DNA from: Oceanicaulis alexandrii DSM 11625
Lineage (GTDB): Bacteria; Pseudomonadota; Alphaproteobacteria; Caulobacterales; Maricaulaceae
Length of the DNA: 64,000 nucleotides
Assembly (NCBI RefSeq): GCF_000420265.1
Contig: NZ_ATUP01000001.1
Location: 2,480,001 to 2,544,000, forward strand
Direction of reading: 5' to 3'
In this document: piece after piece, positions 25,320 through 34,491 of the stretch
Layout of the letters: every line of letters begins with the position of its first letter
Numbering within the stretch: position 1 is the stretch's first letter
Translations under genes and position numbers: made by a program
Notes under the pieces: generated by a model
What the model saw: only the letters and a program-made list of their open reading frames with translations
Database searches by the model: none
What the model was told of the DNA's origin: nothing

Positions 25320-26849
25320 ATGACTCTGAATGAGACTTTCAACCCCGCCAGCTTGGTCCGGACACTGGGCGTCGTCGCCATTTCCGGCCTCCTGGCCATC
25401 GCGATTGCAGCGCCGTCAGAAGCGCAGCGCCGTCGTGATAACGAGGACCAACAGGCTGAAGGCCGTGTTCTGAGCTCTGCGGTCGGTGAGCAAGTGCTCG
25501 CCTCGCAAGAGTGTCAGGACGTGGACGATAACGCCTGTGTGCTGCGGATCATGAACGAGCTTGCGGCTCGAGATAACCTCACGCCGTATGAGCGGTTTGT
25601 GGTGTTGCAGCTGCGCGCTCGCGCGTACTTCACCGAGGATCGCCTCGATCTCGCCATCCGCGACTTCGGCGCGGCGCTGGCGACCGGCGCGACCACCACG
25701 GATGAAGAGATTGCGATCCGCACGGCCCTGGGTCAGCTCTATCTGGTTCAGGAAAATGTGGACGAGGCGATCCGTCAGTTCGAGCTGGCCATCTCGGCTG
25801 GCGCCGAGTTGACGCCGAACTTCTCCAAGACCGTGGCGCAAGCGTATCTGCAGGCGGACCGGATTTCCGATGGCGTTCGCTATGCGGAAATCTATTACAA
25901 CAATACGCCCCAAAAGAACGAGCAGGACTTCAACCTGATGTTCTATTTCTATCAGCAACTTGATCGCACCAGTGATCAATTGCGGGTGGTTCGGGAGTAT
26001 CTGTCCGCGTTTCCGGGCGCACGTCAGGCCTGGCAGAATTTGATTGCGCTCTATGCGCAAGAAGATGACGCCAACAGTGCGTTTGAAGCTAACAAGCTGA
26101 TGTATCTGAACGGTCTTTTCCAGGAAGAAAACGAGCTGATCCGTCTGGTTCAGTATTACAGCTTCTTTGAAAACCCGTTCCGCGGCGCGTCCATTCTGGA
26201 GCGCGAGATGAATGCGGGCCGCGTGGAAGTGACCCAGCGCAATCTCGAGCTTCTGGCCAATATGTGGCGTCAGGCGTCCGAGTTCGAACGGGCGATCCCG
26301 GTGCTCGAACGTTTGTCTCAGCTGCAAGGCGATGGTGAAACCGCCCTGCGTCTGGCCGAAGCGAACTTCCAGCTCAATGACTTTGGCGCTGCGGAAGCGG
26401 CCCTGGTCACGGCTCTGGATCGCGGCGGCCTCAGCGATACCGGCAAAGCCTGGGAATTGCTGGGCACGGCGCGCTTCCGTCAGGGCGAACGTCAGGGTGC
26501 GATCCAGGCGTTCCGTGAAGGGGCGCGCTATCCTTCGAGCCGTACGGCCTCCAATGGCTGGATTCGCTGGATCACCGCTCAGATTGATGGCGAAGAGCGT
26601 CGCCGGGTGCAACAGGAGCAGATCGTCATCGACGAATGCCGCCTGACCCTGGACGCAGAGCGCCGTCAGATCGTTCTGACCGGTTCTGTGGATGATGAAG
26701 GCCGCGTGCGGTTTGAATCCATCCCGGAGCGCTGTGAGCCGTACTACAATGTCTATGGTGAGCAGATCCGTGAAGCAGGCCTGACCGACGCCGAAGCGGC
26801 GGCGGCTCAAGCCGAGCGCGAAGCCGAAGCGGCGACCGCTGAAGGCTAA
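25320..26849 (+). CDS. TPR-repeat protein of the TonB operon
   Basis: 509 residues from the ATG at 25320 with GGGAGAG upstream. A signal peptide ends at APSEAQ. Helical TPR-like repeats run from about residue 60 to 430, e.g. RLDLAIRDFGAALATGATTTDEEIAIRTALGQLYLVQENVDEAIRQFELAI and GKAWELLGTARFRQGERQGAIQAFREGARY. The C-terminus is Ala/Glu-rich. A TPR protein closes TtpC-type operons in Vibrio and Shewanella as well. Likely a periplasmic scaffold for the TonB complex. A strong terminator follows. Confidence 0.85.
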   Translation: MTLNETFNPASLVRTLGVVAISGLLAIAIAAPSEAQRRRDNEDQQAEGRVLSSAVGEQVLASQECQDVDDNACVLRIMNELAARDNLTPYERFVVLQLRARAYFTEDRLDLAIRDFGAALATGATTTDEEIAIRTALGQLYLVQENVDEAIRQFELAISAGAELTPNFSKTVAQAYLQADRISDGVRYAEIYYNNTPQKNEQDFNLMFYFYQQLDRTSDQLRVVREYLSAFPGARQAWQNLIALYAQEDDANSAFEANKLMYLNGLFQEENELIRLVQYYSFFENPFRGASILEREMNAGRVEVTQRNLELLANMWRQASEFERAIPVLERLSQLQGDGETALRLAEANFQLNDFGAAEAALVTALDRGGLSDTGKAWELLGTARFRQGERQGAIQAFREGARYPSSRTASNGWIRWITAQIDGEERRRVQQEQIVIDECRLTLDAERRQIVLTGSVDDEGRVRFESIPERCEPYYNVYGEQIREAGLTDAEAAAAQAEREAEAATAEG

Positions 26850-26870
26850 GCTCATACGACAGACTGATTG

Positions 26871-26904
26871 AAAGCCCCGGCGCTCTGCGCCGGGGCTTTT
26901 TCTT
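26871..26904 (+). terminator. Terminator of the TonB operon
   Basis: A 13-bp perfect stem AAAGCCCCGGCGC with a TCT loop, followed by a T-rich tract (CTTTTTCTTT). It lies 21 bp after the TPR gene stop. Confidence 0.92.
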
Positions 26905-27035
26905 TAGGGCCCTAGAGTATTCTTGCTAGGGTTCGAGCCTCGCCTTGGATTAAGCGCAATGAGAAACCGGCTTTCAGGCGCTCGGCGGCCTGCATGCGCT
27001 TCTCCTGGACGGGGCGTCAGAACATGGAGGCGTGC

Positions 27036-27440
27036 ATGAAGGGCGGATGCAATTGCGGGGCGGTGCGCTTTGAAGTGACAGGGCCTGTCATGGGTGTGAT
27101 CCAGTGTCACTGCTCACTGTGTCGCCGATATACAGGAACGGCGAATATCTCGGTGGTGCTGGCGAAACGAGAGGATTTTCACTGGCTCGCTGGCGAGGAT
27201 CAATTGACCTATTGGCGTCATCCAGATGCAGACTGGGAAAGCACGTTTTGCAAGTTCTGCGGCTCACCCGCTCCTGGTGACAATGACGCGGACCGGGTCT
27301 TTATTCCTGCAGGCGTTCTAACCGACGGCGCGGACTCGTTGAAGGTCGTCCACCATATCTTTGTAGGCTCGAAAGCGAGCTGGGACGAGATCGGTGATGA
27401 CGGTGCTCAGCATGACACGCGGATCGGTGTGAAGTCCTGA
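27036..27440 (+). CDS. GFA family (CENP-V/GFA domain) zinc protein
   Basis: 134 residues from the ATG at 27036, which has GGAGG 5 nt upstream. Zinc-binding cysteines appear as CNCG near the start, then the CHCSLCRRYTG motif and a later CKFCGSP. The GFA fold was named after glutathione-dependent formaldehyde-activating enzyme, but most members have no proven activity. It stands as a single gene between two terminators. Confidence 0.85.
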   Translation: MKGGCNCGAVRFEVTGPVMGVIQCHCSLCRRYTGTANISVVLAKREDFHWLAGEDQLTYWRHPDADWESTFCKFCGSPAPGDNDADRVFIPAGVLTDGADSLKVVHHIFVGSKASWDEIGDDGAQHDTRIGVKS

Positions 27441-27451
27441 TCAAGCACAAA

Positions 27452-27484
27452 AAAACGGCGCGGGGAAAGCTCCCGCGCCGTTTT
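27452..27484. terminator. Bidirectional intrinsic terminator
   Basis: A 13-bp perfect stem AAAACGGCGCGGG with a 7-nt loop. A seven-base A-run before it gives a strong T-run on the minus strand, and TTTTC follows on the plus strand. It serves the convergent GFA and oligopeptidase B genes. Confidence 0.88.
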
Positions 27485-27508
27485 CAGTTCTCTCAGTGAG
27501 GCGGAAGC

Positions 27509-29806
27509 CTACTCAGGGCTGTCAGAGGCCTCAGAGGCGGCCTCTGCGGCTTCCTGATCGGCCAGGCCCACCGTCATCAGGGCGAAGGCGTATTCCTCGG
27601 CGCGTTCACGCAGGGAATCAAACCGGCCAGACGCGCCGCCATGACCCGCGCCCATATTGGTGCGCATCAGGGTCAGGCCGTCATCGGTGCGGCGGGTGCG
27701 CAGACGCGCCGCCCATTTCGCGGGCTCCCAATAGGTCACACGCGGGTCGGTGAGGCCCGCTGTGGCCAGAACATGCGGGTAATCCTGCGCGCTCACCTGA
27801 TCATAGGGGCTGTAGGACAGGATGTAGTCATACGCCGCCGGGTCGGTGATCGGGTTGCCCCATTCCGGCCATTCCGGCGGGGTCAGCGGCAGGCTTTCAT
27901 CGGACATCGTGGTCAGCACATCCACGAACGGCACCGCGCCGATGGCGCCGGCGAACAGCTCGGGCGCCTGGTTGATGGCGGCGCCGACCAGCAGGCCGCC
28001 GGCTGAGCCGCCCATGGCGACCATCTGACCTTCAGAGGTGTAGCCTGCTTCGACCAGGGCGCGGCCCGAGTCGACGAAGTCATTGAACGTGTTGGTTTTC
28101 TGGTCGAGCTTGCCGTCCAGATACCATTGATAGCCCTTGGACATGCCGCCACGGATATGGGCGATGGCGTAGACCATGCCACGATCCACCAGGCTGAGGC
28201 GCGAGGTGGAGAAGCTGGCGGGAATGGTGATGCCGTAAGACCCATAGCCGTACAGCAGCAGCGGCGCGGACCCGTCGATCGGGGTGTCGCGATGATACAG
28301 GATCGTCACCGGCACGCTGGCGCCGTCGCGGGCCGTGGCGTGGATGCGGCGCACCACAAAGTCTTCCGCATTGTGACCCGAGGGGACTTCCTGACGCTTG
28401 ATCAGGGTGCGCTCACGCGCGCTCATGTCGTAGTCATAGGTCTCTTCCGGGGTGGACGGGCTTTCATAGGAGAAACGCATCTGGTCGGTGGCGTATTCAT
28501 AGCCGCCATCCATGCCCAGGGCGTAGGCTTCCTCATCAAACGCGATCTCGTGCTCTTCGCCGGACCGCAAGTCGCGCACGATGATGCGGGGCAGGGCGTC
28601 TGAACGCTCGGACCGGACCAGCCAGTTCTCAAAACCCATCAACCCGTTCACCAGCACGCCGGGGCGGTGCTCGATCAGCGACGTCCAGTTCTCGCGGCGC
28701 GGATCATCCAGCGGCGCTTCCATGATCTGGAAGTCCACAGCGCCGCCCTGATTGGTGCGCACGAACAGACGGCCGCCCGCTTCGGTCAGCGAATATTCCA
28801 CGCCCGGCTCACGTTCTGACACCAGGATCGGCTCGGCGGCCGGATCATTGGCGTCAAACACCCGCGCTTCAGAGGTGGTGTGGTCGCCGGCGCCCAGAAC
28901 GATCCAGCTGTCGCCATCGGTCTTGCTGACGCTCAGGAAATAGCCCGGATCGGTTTCTTCGTAGATCAGCTCGGCTTCAGCGGAGTCGAACGCCTGACGA
29001 TAGACCCGGCGCGGCCGGTTGTTGTCGTCGCGCCAGACCCAGTACAGGGTGCGGCTGTCATTGCCCCAGACCATGGAGCCATAGCCCTCATCGGTGACGG
29101 TGGCGATGTCCTCGCCCGTCTCGAGGTCGCGAATCTTGATCTGGTAGAATTCCGAACCGGCGGTATCCACCGCATAAGCCAGATAGCGGTGATCGGGCGA
29201 GTGCTGGACAGAGCCCAGATCGAAATACTCGATTCCGTCCGCTTCGGCGTCGCCATCCAGGATGATCACTTCCTCGCCAGCCATCTCGCCGTTCTCGCCG
29301 GTCGCACGCCGGGCGAAGACCGGATACTGGCCGCCTTCGCGATAGCGCAGATAATAATACCAGTCGCCATCGCGGGAGGCGGGAGATTCATCGTCTTCCT
29401 TGATGCGGCCGCGCATCTCGCCGTACAGGCGCTCTTCCAGGCCGGTGAGCGGCGCCATCACCTCGTTGTAATAGGCGTTTTCCGCTTCCAGGTGCGCGCG
29501 GATGTCCGCGTCCAGCACGCTGGGATCGCGCATCACTTCCTGCCAGTTGTCATCGCGCAGCCAGGTGAATTCGTCGGTGCGGGTGCGGCCCAGCTGCTCG
29601 ATCTCGACCGGGCGCTGCTCGGGCGTCGGCGCTGAAATCTCGAGCGCGCGCGCGATCAGGTCCTGAGCGGGGGCGGAGGTGTCATTCATACTGTTTTCCG
29701 TCGTCGTGGCGGCGCTGTCCGCAGCGGGCTGGCTGCAGGCTGAAAGCGCAATAAGCGCCGCCCCGGCCAGCAAGGCGGCTTTCGATCCGTAATGAGATAA
29801 GGTCAT
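27509..29806 (-). CDS. Oligopeptidase B-like S9 peptidase, lipoprotein
   Basis: 765 residues. The N-terminus is a lipoprotein signal (LIALSAC, Cys about 24), unlike cytoplasmic PtrB of E. coli. An N-terminal S9A beta-propeller runs to about residue 490. The hydrolase domain has the nucleophile in MGGSAGGLLVGAAINQ, the acid near LATAGLTDPRVTYWEPAKW and the His in NMGAGHGGASGRFD. It cleaves oligopeptides, usually after basic residues in oligopeptidase B. Envelope location is inferred from the lipobox. It could help supply peptides to Opp. Confidence 0.9.
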   Translation of the reverse strand: MTLSHYGSKAALLAGAALIALSACSQPAADSAATTTENSMNDTSAPAQDLIARALEISAPTPEQRPVEIEQLGRTRTDEFTWLRDDNWQEVMRDPSVLDADIRAHLEAENAYYNEVMAPLTGLEERLYGEMRGRIKEDDESPASRDGDWYYYLRYREGGQYPVFARRATGENGEMAGEEVIILDGDAEADGIEYFDLGSVQHSPDHRYLAYAVDTAGSEFYQIKIRDLETGEDIATVTDEGYGSMVWGNDSRTLYWVWRDDNNRPRRVYRQAFDSAEAELIYEETDPGYFLSVSKTDGDSWIVLGAGDHTTSEARVFDANDPAAEPILVSEREPGVEYSLTEAGGRLFVRTNQGGAVDFQIMEAPLDDPRRENWTSLIEHRPGVLVNGLMGFENWLVRSERSDALPRIIVRDLRSGEEHEIAFDEEAYALGMDGGYEYATDQMRFSYESPSTPEETYDYDMSARERTLIKRQEVPSGHNAEDFVVRRIHATARDGASVPVTILYHRDTPIDGSAPLLLYGYGSYGITIPASFSTSRLSLVDRGMVYAIAHIRGGMSKGYQWYLDGKLDQKTNTFNDFVDSGRALVEAGYTSEGQMVAMGGSAGGLLVGAAINQAPELFAGAIGAVPFVDVLTTMSDESLPLTPPEWPEWGNPITDPAAYDYILSYSPYDQVSAQDYPHVLATAGLTDPRVTYWEPAKWAARLRTRRTDDGLTLMRTNMGAGHGGASGRFDSLRERAEEYAFALMTVGLADQEAAEAASEASDSPE

Positions 29807-29923
29807 GATGGTCCTGCACCAGACGCGTGCTGCGCCTGACTCCCCAATTGAGATGATGGGGCAGTGTTTCTCGCACCTGCAGCGCTGTCCAGCGTTTCCA
29901 ACGGTAATGGACGAAAAGAAACG

Positions 29924-31186
29924 TCAGCGCACCCGGCGCAGCGACAGGATCGGCGTGGTCAGCGCGATCACGATCAGCACCAGCAGCAGCCCCGCCATGG
30001 GGATCAGGGACGACAGACGCGGTCCGATCTCGTGCACCACATAGCCCATCACGAAGGCGCCCAGCGGCATGCCGCCGAACATGCCCAGCTGATAGACGCT
30101 CATCACCCGCGCAATCATGCGCGGCGGGGCGTTCTCCTGCACCACGGCGCGCGACAGTGAAATGCCGACGCCGCCCCCCAGGCCCCAGCTGAACACCAGG
30201 ATGAAGAGCGCGTAGAGCGGCAGGGGCAGGGCCAGCAGCCCCATCGAGACCACCGTCACCAATTGCGCCAGCATCAGGATGCGTCCGGGCCGTTCAATCT
30301 CGCCCACTTGAGACAACAGAACATTGGCGATGAAGGCGCCGATCCAGAAAGAGACGAGCAGGAGCGCGAGCAGGCCGTAGCCGCCGTCATACACATCACG
30401 CACCAGCACCGGAATGATGACGAAGAAGCCGCCGCCCACCACCAGCAGGCCCAGCGCCAGCATGATCAGCGTCATCGGCGCCAAGATGGGCGAACGGACC
30501 ACTTCCAGAACGCCGGTGCGCAAGCTGGTCCACAGGCTTTCGCCGCCTGTATTCTGCCGCGGCAGGCGCGGCATGAGCAGGGCGGCGCCCGCGCCGATCG
30601 CCAGCCCCCCGGCCTGAACAGCGAACAGCGGCGCAGGACCCAGGCGGCCCGCCAGCACGCCGGCGCCCATGCCGAAGATCTGGGCGGCGAACTGCACAAG
30701 AGAGGCCAGGATCACCGCTTTTTGCAAGGTGAAATCGCGGCGTCCCAGTCGTTGGGCGACACGGGTCACCGCATTCACCGCGCTGTCGCGGGCGGGCATG
30801 ACGAAAGCGCCCGCCACGCCCACCAGCAGGGCGTAAAGGATCATCACCCAATAGCTGAGCAGGTTCTGGAACAGCAAAAGCGACATCAATCCGGCGCACA
30901 GGCAAGCCAGAAGGTGAAACCCGCCCATCACCCAGCGCCGGTCAAGACGCTCGGCCACCACGCCCGCCATGGGCAGCAAGAACAGCATGGGCGCCGTCAG
31001 CGCCGCCTGCGCGAGCCCCAGCCGGTCCGGGCTTTCATTCAGCGTATAGTTGATCACGCCGGGAAACAGCGTCGTCTGAAGACCGAAACTGAAAAACCAG
31101 CCTGCGACAGCGATCATGTAGACGGTGAAAGGTGGAAAGCGCTGGAAGCGGCGGAATTTACGAAGACTTTTCAACGCCACGGGCAT
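29924..31186 (-). CDS. MFS transporter
   Basis: 420 residues from the ATG at 31186; a GTG at 31234 would add 16 residues. About twelve hydrophobic helices, with the loop 2-3 motif GVVAERLDRRWVMGG and the helix 5 stretch VGVAGAFVMPARDSAVNAVTRV, typical of the MFS_3 (enterobactin-exporter-like) group. A cytoplasmic loop separates the halves (RLPRQNTGGESLWTSLRTG). It is probably an exporter; substrate unknown. It is divergent from the DUF2336 gene. Confidence 0.88.
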   Translation of the reverse strand: MPVALKSLRKFRRFQRFPPFTVYMIAVAGWFFSFGLQTTLFPGVINYTLNESPDRLGLAQAALTAPMLFLLPMAGVVAERLDRRWVMGGFHLLACLCAGLMSLLLFQNLLSYWVMILYALLVGVAGAFVMPARDSAVNAVTRVAQRLGRRDFTLQKAVILASLVQFAAQIFGMGAGVLAGRLGPAPLFAVQAGGLAIGAGAALLMPRLPRQNTGGESLWTSLRTGVLEVVRSPILAPMTLIMLALGLLVVGGGFFVIIPVLVRDVYDGGYGLLALLLVSFWIGAFIANVLLSQVGEIERPGRILMLAQLVTVVSMGLLALPLPLYALFILVFSWGLGGGVGISLSRAVVQENAPPRMIARVMSVYQLGMFGGMPLGAFVMGYVVHEIGPRLSSLIPMAGLLLVLIVIALTTPILSLRRVR

Positions 31187-31285
31187 ACCTGTCGGTTGGG
31201 CGGGGATGGCCCCGGCAAATGCAATCAGGCCCACGGGCGGATCAAGGCAAAGATGTGTGACACATACTTGATAAGGTCTTAAGCA

Positions 31286-31315
31286 CCTTGCGCGACTTCA
31301 GCCCCTGGCGCAAGG
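31286..31315. promoter_or_regulatory. Inverted repeat in divergent MFS / DUF2336 promoter region
   Basis: Perfect 8-bp arms CCTTGCGC and GCGCAAGG are separated by 14 nt. The element lies between the divergently transcribed MFS transporter and DUF2336 genes, so it could be an operator for either or both. No regulator gene is adjacent. Confidence 0.35.
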
Positions 31316-31391
31316 CGTCGCATATCTCGACGCTTCCTTAACGCCCTCGGGCTCATCTTGGGGTGAGACTGAGCAGGATGTGATTTCGACC

Positions 31392-32486
31392 ATGGCGGAA
31401 GATCTGAGCCCCGCACCGCCCCGACCCGCCACGCCGCGGGCGCGGGACCTCTTGACCCGGCGTTTGGCGGACATTGTCTGCCTGCCCTCCAGCCAGATCG
31501 CGCCGCAGGAGCGGTGGATGGTCGCAGACGTGCTGGATGAATTGCTGCGGGCGGCGGATGTGGGGTTGCGGGCGAAAGTGTCCAAGCGCTTGGCCCAGCA
31601 AAATGAAGCGCCCCGCGCTCTGGTGCGCCGGCTCGCCCATGACGACTTTGAAGTGGCTGAGCCGTTGTTGCGACGCTCCCAGGCGCTGTCCGATTTTGAC
31701 ATGATGGACATCGCCCAGGGGGCGAGCGCATTGCACAGGCTGGAGTTGGCGCGTCGTGAGAGCGTGTCAGAGACCGTGGCCGCCGCGTTGGCTGCAGGCG
31801 GCGACATGGACGTGATCACCACGCTGTTGCGCAATGACGGCGCCCGGCTCGCGAGTCAGACCGTGGAAGTGATCGTGCGGGTGGCGGCGGAACACGACGT
31901 CATCGCGCGCTTGTTGATACGGCGTCCTGAATTGCGGCCCGCCCAGGCGCTGGCGCTGTTCTGGTCCGTCTCTCATGATCTGCGCCGCATGATCCTCGAC
32001 CGGTTCGCCGCATCGCGTCAGATCCTTCAGGATGCAGCCGAGGACGTGTTTCCTTTGGCGGCGCGTGAAGCCGAACCGGATACTGCCGTTCAGGAGGCGC
32101 TGGCTTATATCGACCGCCGCCAGCGCGACCGAAAAGCGGCCGAAGTGACGCCTTATGGATCGCTTGAGGGATTGATCGAACGCGCCTCGCAAATCGGGTT
32201 CACCGAGGAGTTGCGCGCCGAGGCGGCGGTGCTCGCCAATATTCAGCGCGATCTGCTCAATCGCATGATTGATGATTTCGGCGGCGAACCGCTGGCGATT
32301 CTGGCCAAGGCGACCGGGCTGTCGCGCCAGCATCTGACCGGGCTGATCGAGGGCTCGGGGCGCACCGACGCCTTCAACCGCGTGCAACAGGCGATTTTGG
32401 TCTTTGACACGATGAGCGTGGACAAGGCGCAAACCGTTTTGCGCTATTGGAACTGGGTCATCGCTCGCAGCGCCCGCGGGGATTAG
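31392..32486 (+). CDS. DUF2336 family protein (first of two)
   Basis: 364 residues from the ATG at 31392; a GTG 12 bp earlier is possible. Almost wholly alpha-helical, with HEAT-like stretches such as EVAEPLLRRSQALSDFDMMDIAQ and the motif VITTLLRNDGARLASQTVEVIVRVA that recurs in the second DUF2336 protein here (VATLIRNDGAQLSRSTYEQVARRA). DUF2336 is an alphaproteobacterial family of unknown function. It precedes sbtA by 75 bp on the same strand and may be co-transcribed with the bicarbonate/antiporter cluster. Confidence 0.82.
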   Translation: MAEDLSPAPPRPATPRARDLLTRRLADIVCLPSSQIAPQERWMVADVLDELLRAADVGLRAKVSKRLAQQNEAPRALVRRLAHDDFEVAEPLLRRSQALSDFDMMDIAQGASALHRLELARRESVSETVAAALAAGGDMDVITTLLRNDGARLASQTVEVIVRVAAEHDVIARLLIRRPELRPAQALALFWSVSHDLRRMILDRFAASRQILQDAAEDVFPLAAREAEPDTAVQEALAYIDRRQRDRKAAEVTPYGSLEGLIERASQIGFTEELRAEAAVLANIQRDLLNRMIDDFGGEPLAILAKATGLSRQHLTGLIEGSGRTDAFNRVQQAILVFDTMSVDKAQTVLRYWNWVIARSARGD

Positions 32487-32561
32487 GCGCCGGGCTGCGG
32501 CGCCGCCAAATGCCGCGATAAGCCTTGAACCCGCGCAAGAGTGCGTCTAGCTGTCGCAGCC

Positions 32562-33542
32562 ATGTTGGATGTTCTTTCCCTCGCACTCGCGAACCTGACT
32601 TCGCCGGCCGTGTTGTTTTTCGCTCTGGGCGTGCTCGCCGGAGTGCTGCGGTCTGATCTGAACATTCCCCAGGCCGTGGCCAAGGGGCTGGCGCTCTATC
32701 TGATGATGGCGATCGGCTTCAAGGGCGGGGTGGAAGTCTCCAAGGCGGGGCTGACGACCGAATTGTTGCTGGCGGCGGGATCGGGCGTTTTGCTCAGCTT
32801 CGCCATGCCGCTGATCGCGTATGGTTTGCTGCGCGCCTTCACCCAGCTTGACCGCACGACCGCTGCGGCCAGCGCGGCGCACTATGGGTCGATCTCGGTG
32901 GTGACCTTCGTGGCGGGATCTGAATTCCTGCAGCTCTCAGGCCTGGTTTATTCCGGCCATATGGTCGCCGTTCTGGCGCTGATGGAGACCCCGGCGATCC
33001 TGACCGGTCTGCTGCTGGCGGGCGCGTCGAGCAAGGGGCCGGACCCCAGCGCGCGCGGCGAGCTGATCCGCGAAGTGGCGCTGAACGGCTCGGTCGTGCT
33101 GCTCATGGGCGCCTTCTTCATCGGCTGGATCTCGGGCGAGCCGGGCATGGTGCGGCTCGAGCCGTTCGTGGTGGATTTGTTCCAGGGCATTTTGTGTCTC
33201 TTCCTGCTCGATATGGGGATCGTGGCCGCGCGACGTCTGTCCGGCGCACGCAAGCTGGGCGTTCCCGGCGCGCTGTTCGGTATCGTCATGCCGCCCATCG
33301 GCGCAGCGGCGGCCCTGGGACTGGCGCTGTTGACCGGCATGGGCGCCGGGGATGCGGCGGCGCTGATGATCCTGGGCGGTTCGGCCAGCTATATCGCCGT
33401 GCCTGCGGCCATGCGCATCGCGCTGCCGGAGGCGGACCCGTCGGTCTATCTGACCTTGTCTCTGGCCATCACCTTCCCGTTCAACCTGGCGATCGGCATT
33501 CCGCTCTACACGGCGGTCGCCCAAGCCCTCATCGGAGGCTGA
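32562..33542 (+). CDS. sbtA: SbtA-type sodium-dependent bicarbonate permease
   Basis: 326 residues from the ATG at 32562; a GTG at 32541 would add 7 residues. About ten transmembrane helices, with family stretches SPAVLFFALGVLAGVLRSDLNIPQ, LALYLMMAIGFKGGVEV, AHYGSISVVTFVAG, and the GGSASYIAVPAAMRIALPEADPSVYLTLSLAITFPFNLAIGIPLY end. SbtA imports HCO3- with Na+ across the inner membrane. Directly followed (3 bp) by the PII-like sbtB, as in cyanobacteria. Confidence 0.9.
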   Translation: MLDVLSLALANLTSPAVLFFALGVLAGVLRSDLNIPQAVAKGLALYLMMAIGFKGGVEVSKAGLTTELLLAAGSGVLLSFAMPLIAYGLLRAFTQLDRTTAAASAAHYGSISVVTFVAGSEFLQLSGLVYSGHMVAVLALMETPAILTGLLLAGASSKGPDPSARGELIREVALNGSVVLLMGAFFIGWISGEPGMVRLEPFVVDLFQGILCLFLLDMGIVAARRLSGARKLGVPGALFGIVMPPIGAAAALGLALLTGMGAGDAAALMILGGSASYIAVPAAMRIALPEADPSVYLTLSLAITFPFNLAIGIPLYTAVAQALIGG

Positions 33543-33545
33543 CCC

Positions 33546-33854
33546 ATGGCGCGCACAGTTCGTAAAAAACTCATCGCCATCGTCGAGACGCCCCATCTCA
33601 AACGGCTGATCGACCTGCTGCGCCAGTGCGGCGTAACCGGCTTCACCGTTATTGAAGGCCGAGAGGGCAGCGGTCTGGGCGGGGACTGGACCCGTGAAGA
33701 CGTGCTGGACGCCACAGAGATGAAAATCGTGCTGTCGGTGATGAAGCCCGAGACCGCCGAGAAGGTGTTTGAGCAGGCTGAGCCCTTCTTTGCACGCTAT
33801 CCCGGCATCATCTATGCGCACGATGTGGAAGTGGTCCGCGGCGAGCGCTTCTGA
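33546..33854 (+). CDS. sbtB: SbtB-like PII family regulator
   Basis: 102 residues with a PII-like ferredoxin fold: RKKLIAIVETPHLKRLIDLLRQCGVTGFTVIEGREGSG, then a T-loop region and KIVLSVMKPETAEKVFEQAEPFFARYPGIIYAHDVEVVRGERF. SbtB binds SbtA in response to adenine nucleotides and controls bicarbonate uptake in cyanobacteria. This protein stops right after the last strand and lacks the CGPxGC C-terminal redox loop of many cyanobacterial SbtBs. The 3-bp gap after sbtA supports pairing. Confidence 0.85.
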   Translation: MARTVRKKLIAIVETPHLKRLIDLLRQCGVTGFTVIEGREGSGLGGDWTREDVLDATEMKIVLSVMKPETAEKVFEQAEPFFARYPGIIYAHDVEVVRGERF

Positions 33855-33897
33855 AGAAACTCCAGCATTTGTGTCCGGTTTCGCTGGAAAACGCGGT

Positions 33898-33943
33898 GAG
33901 GGGTGGTCTAGAACCCCCCTCAACGCCGCCCAATGCAGGCGGC
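33898..33943 (+). other. Two hairpins between sbtB and mrpE
   Basis: The first pairs GAGGGG (33898-33903) with CCCCTC (33916-33921). The second pairs GCCGCC (33925-33930) with GGCGGC (33938-33943). Neither has a T-run. They occupy most of the 109-bp gap between sbtB and mrpE and lie just before the mrpE ribosome site (GGGAGGG), so they could tune expression between the modules. Confidence 0.35.
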
Positions 33944-33963
33944 GAGAAGAGGGAGGGTGATCG

Positions 33964-34491
33964 GTGGCCTCAAGGCTGTTCTACGGCGTCTTGCTCGCAG
34001 TCATACTGTCCGTGCTCTGGCTGTTATTGTCAGGCTATTGGTTCAAACCGCTTCTGGTGGGCTTCGGCGTGCTGGCGGTGACGGTTGCGCTGGTCACGAC
34101 CGCGCGCATGGGCCTTCTGGACGGGGAATCGGTTCCCTTCGCCCGCTTGCCGCAATATTTCAAATATTGGAGCTGGCTCGGCGCAGAGATCTTCAAGGCG
34201 AACATCGCCGTGGTGCGCATCGCCATGGCGCCCGATCTGAACATCAAGCCGGTCATGACCCGCGTGGCGGTCAGCGCCAAGTCCGACATGGCGCGCACCA
34301 CCTACGCCAACTCCATCACCCTGACGCCGGGCACGGTCACCATTGAAGTCGAGGAAACCGGCTTTCTGGTTCACGCCCTGACCGAGGAGTTCGCTGACCA
34401 GGACGCCTTCCGCGACATGGAGCGGCGGTCCATCGAAGCGGTTGAAGGGCGCAAGGCGCTGGCGAAGCCGCGCGGAGAGGCCGGATCATGA
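33964..34491 (+). CDS. mrpE: Mrp-type Na+/H+ antiporter subunit E
   Basis: 175 residues, GTG start at 33964 behind GGGAGGG. Two N-terminal hydrophobic helices (LFYGVLLAVILSVLWLLLSGYWF and a second) precede the MrpE domain: QYFKYWSWLGAEIFKANIAVVRIAMAPDLNIKPVMTRVAV...YANSITLTPGTVTIEVEETGFLVHALTEE. It starts the antiporter operon; the stop overlaps mrpF by 4 bp. Confidence 0.92.
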   Translation: MASRLFYGVLLAVILSVLWLLLSGYWFKPLLVGFGVLAVTVALVTTARMGLLDGESVPFARLPQYFKYWSWLGAEIFKANIAVVRIAMAPDLNIKPVMTRVAVSAKSDMARTTYANSITLTPGTVTIEVEETGFLVHALTEEFADQDAFRDMERRSIEAVEGRKALAKPRGEAGS

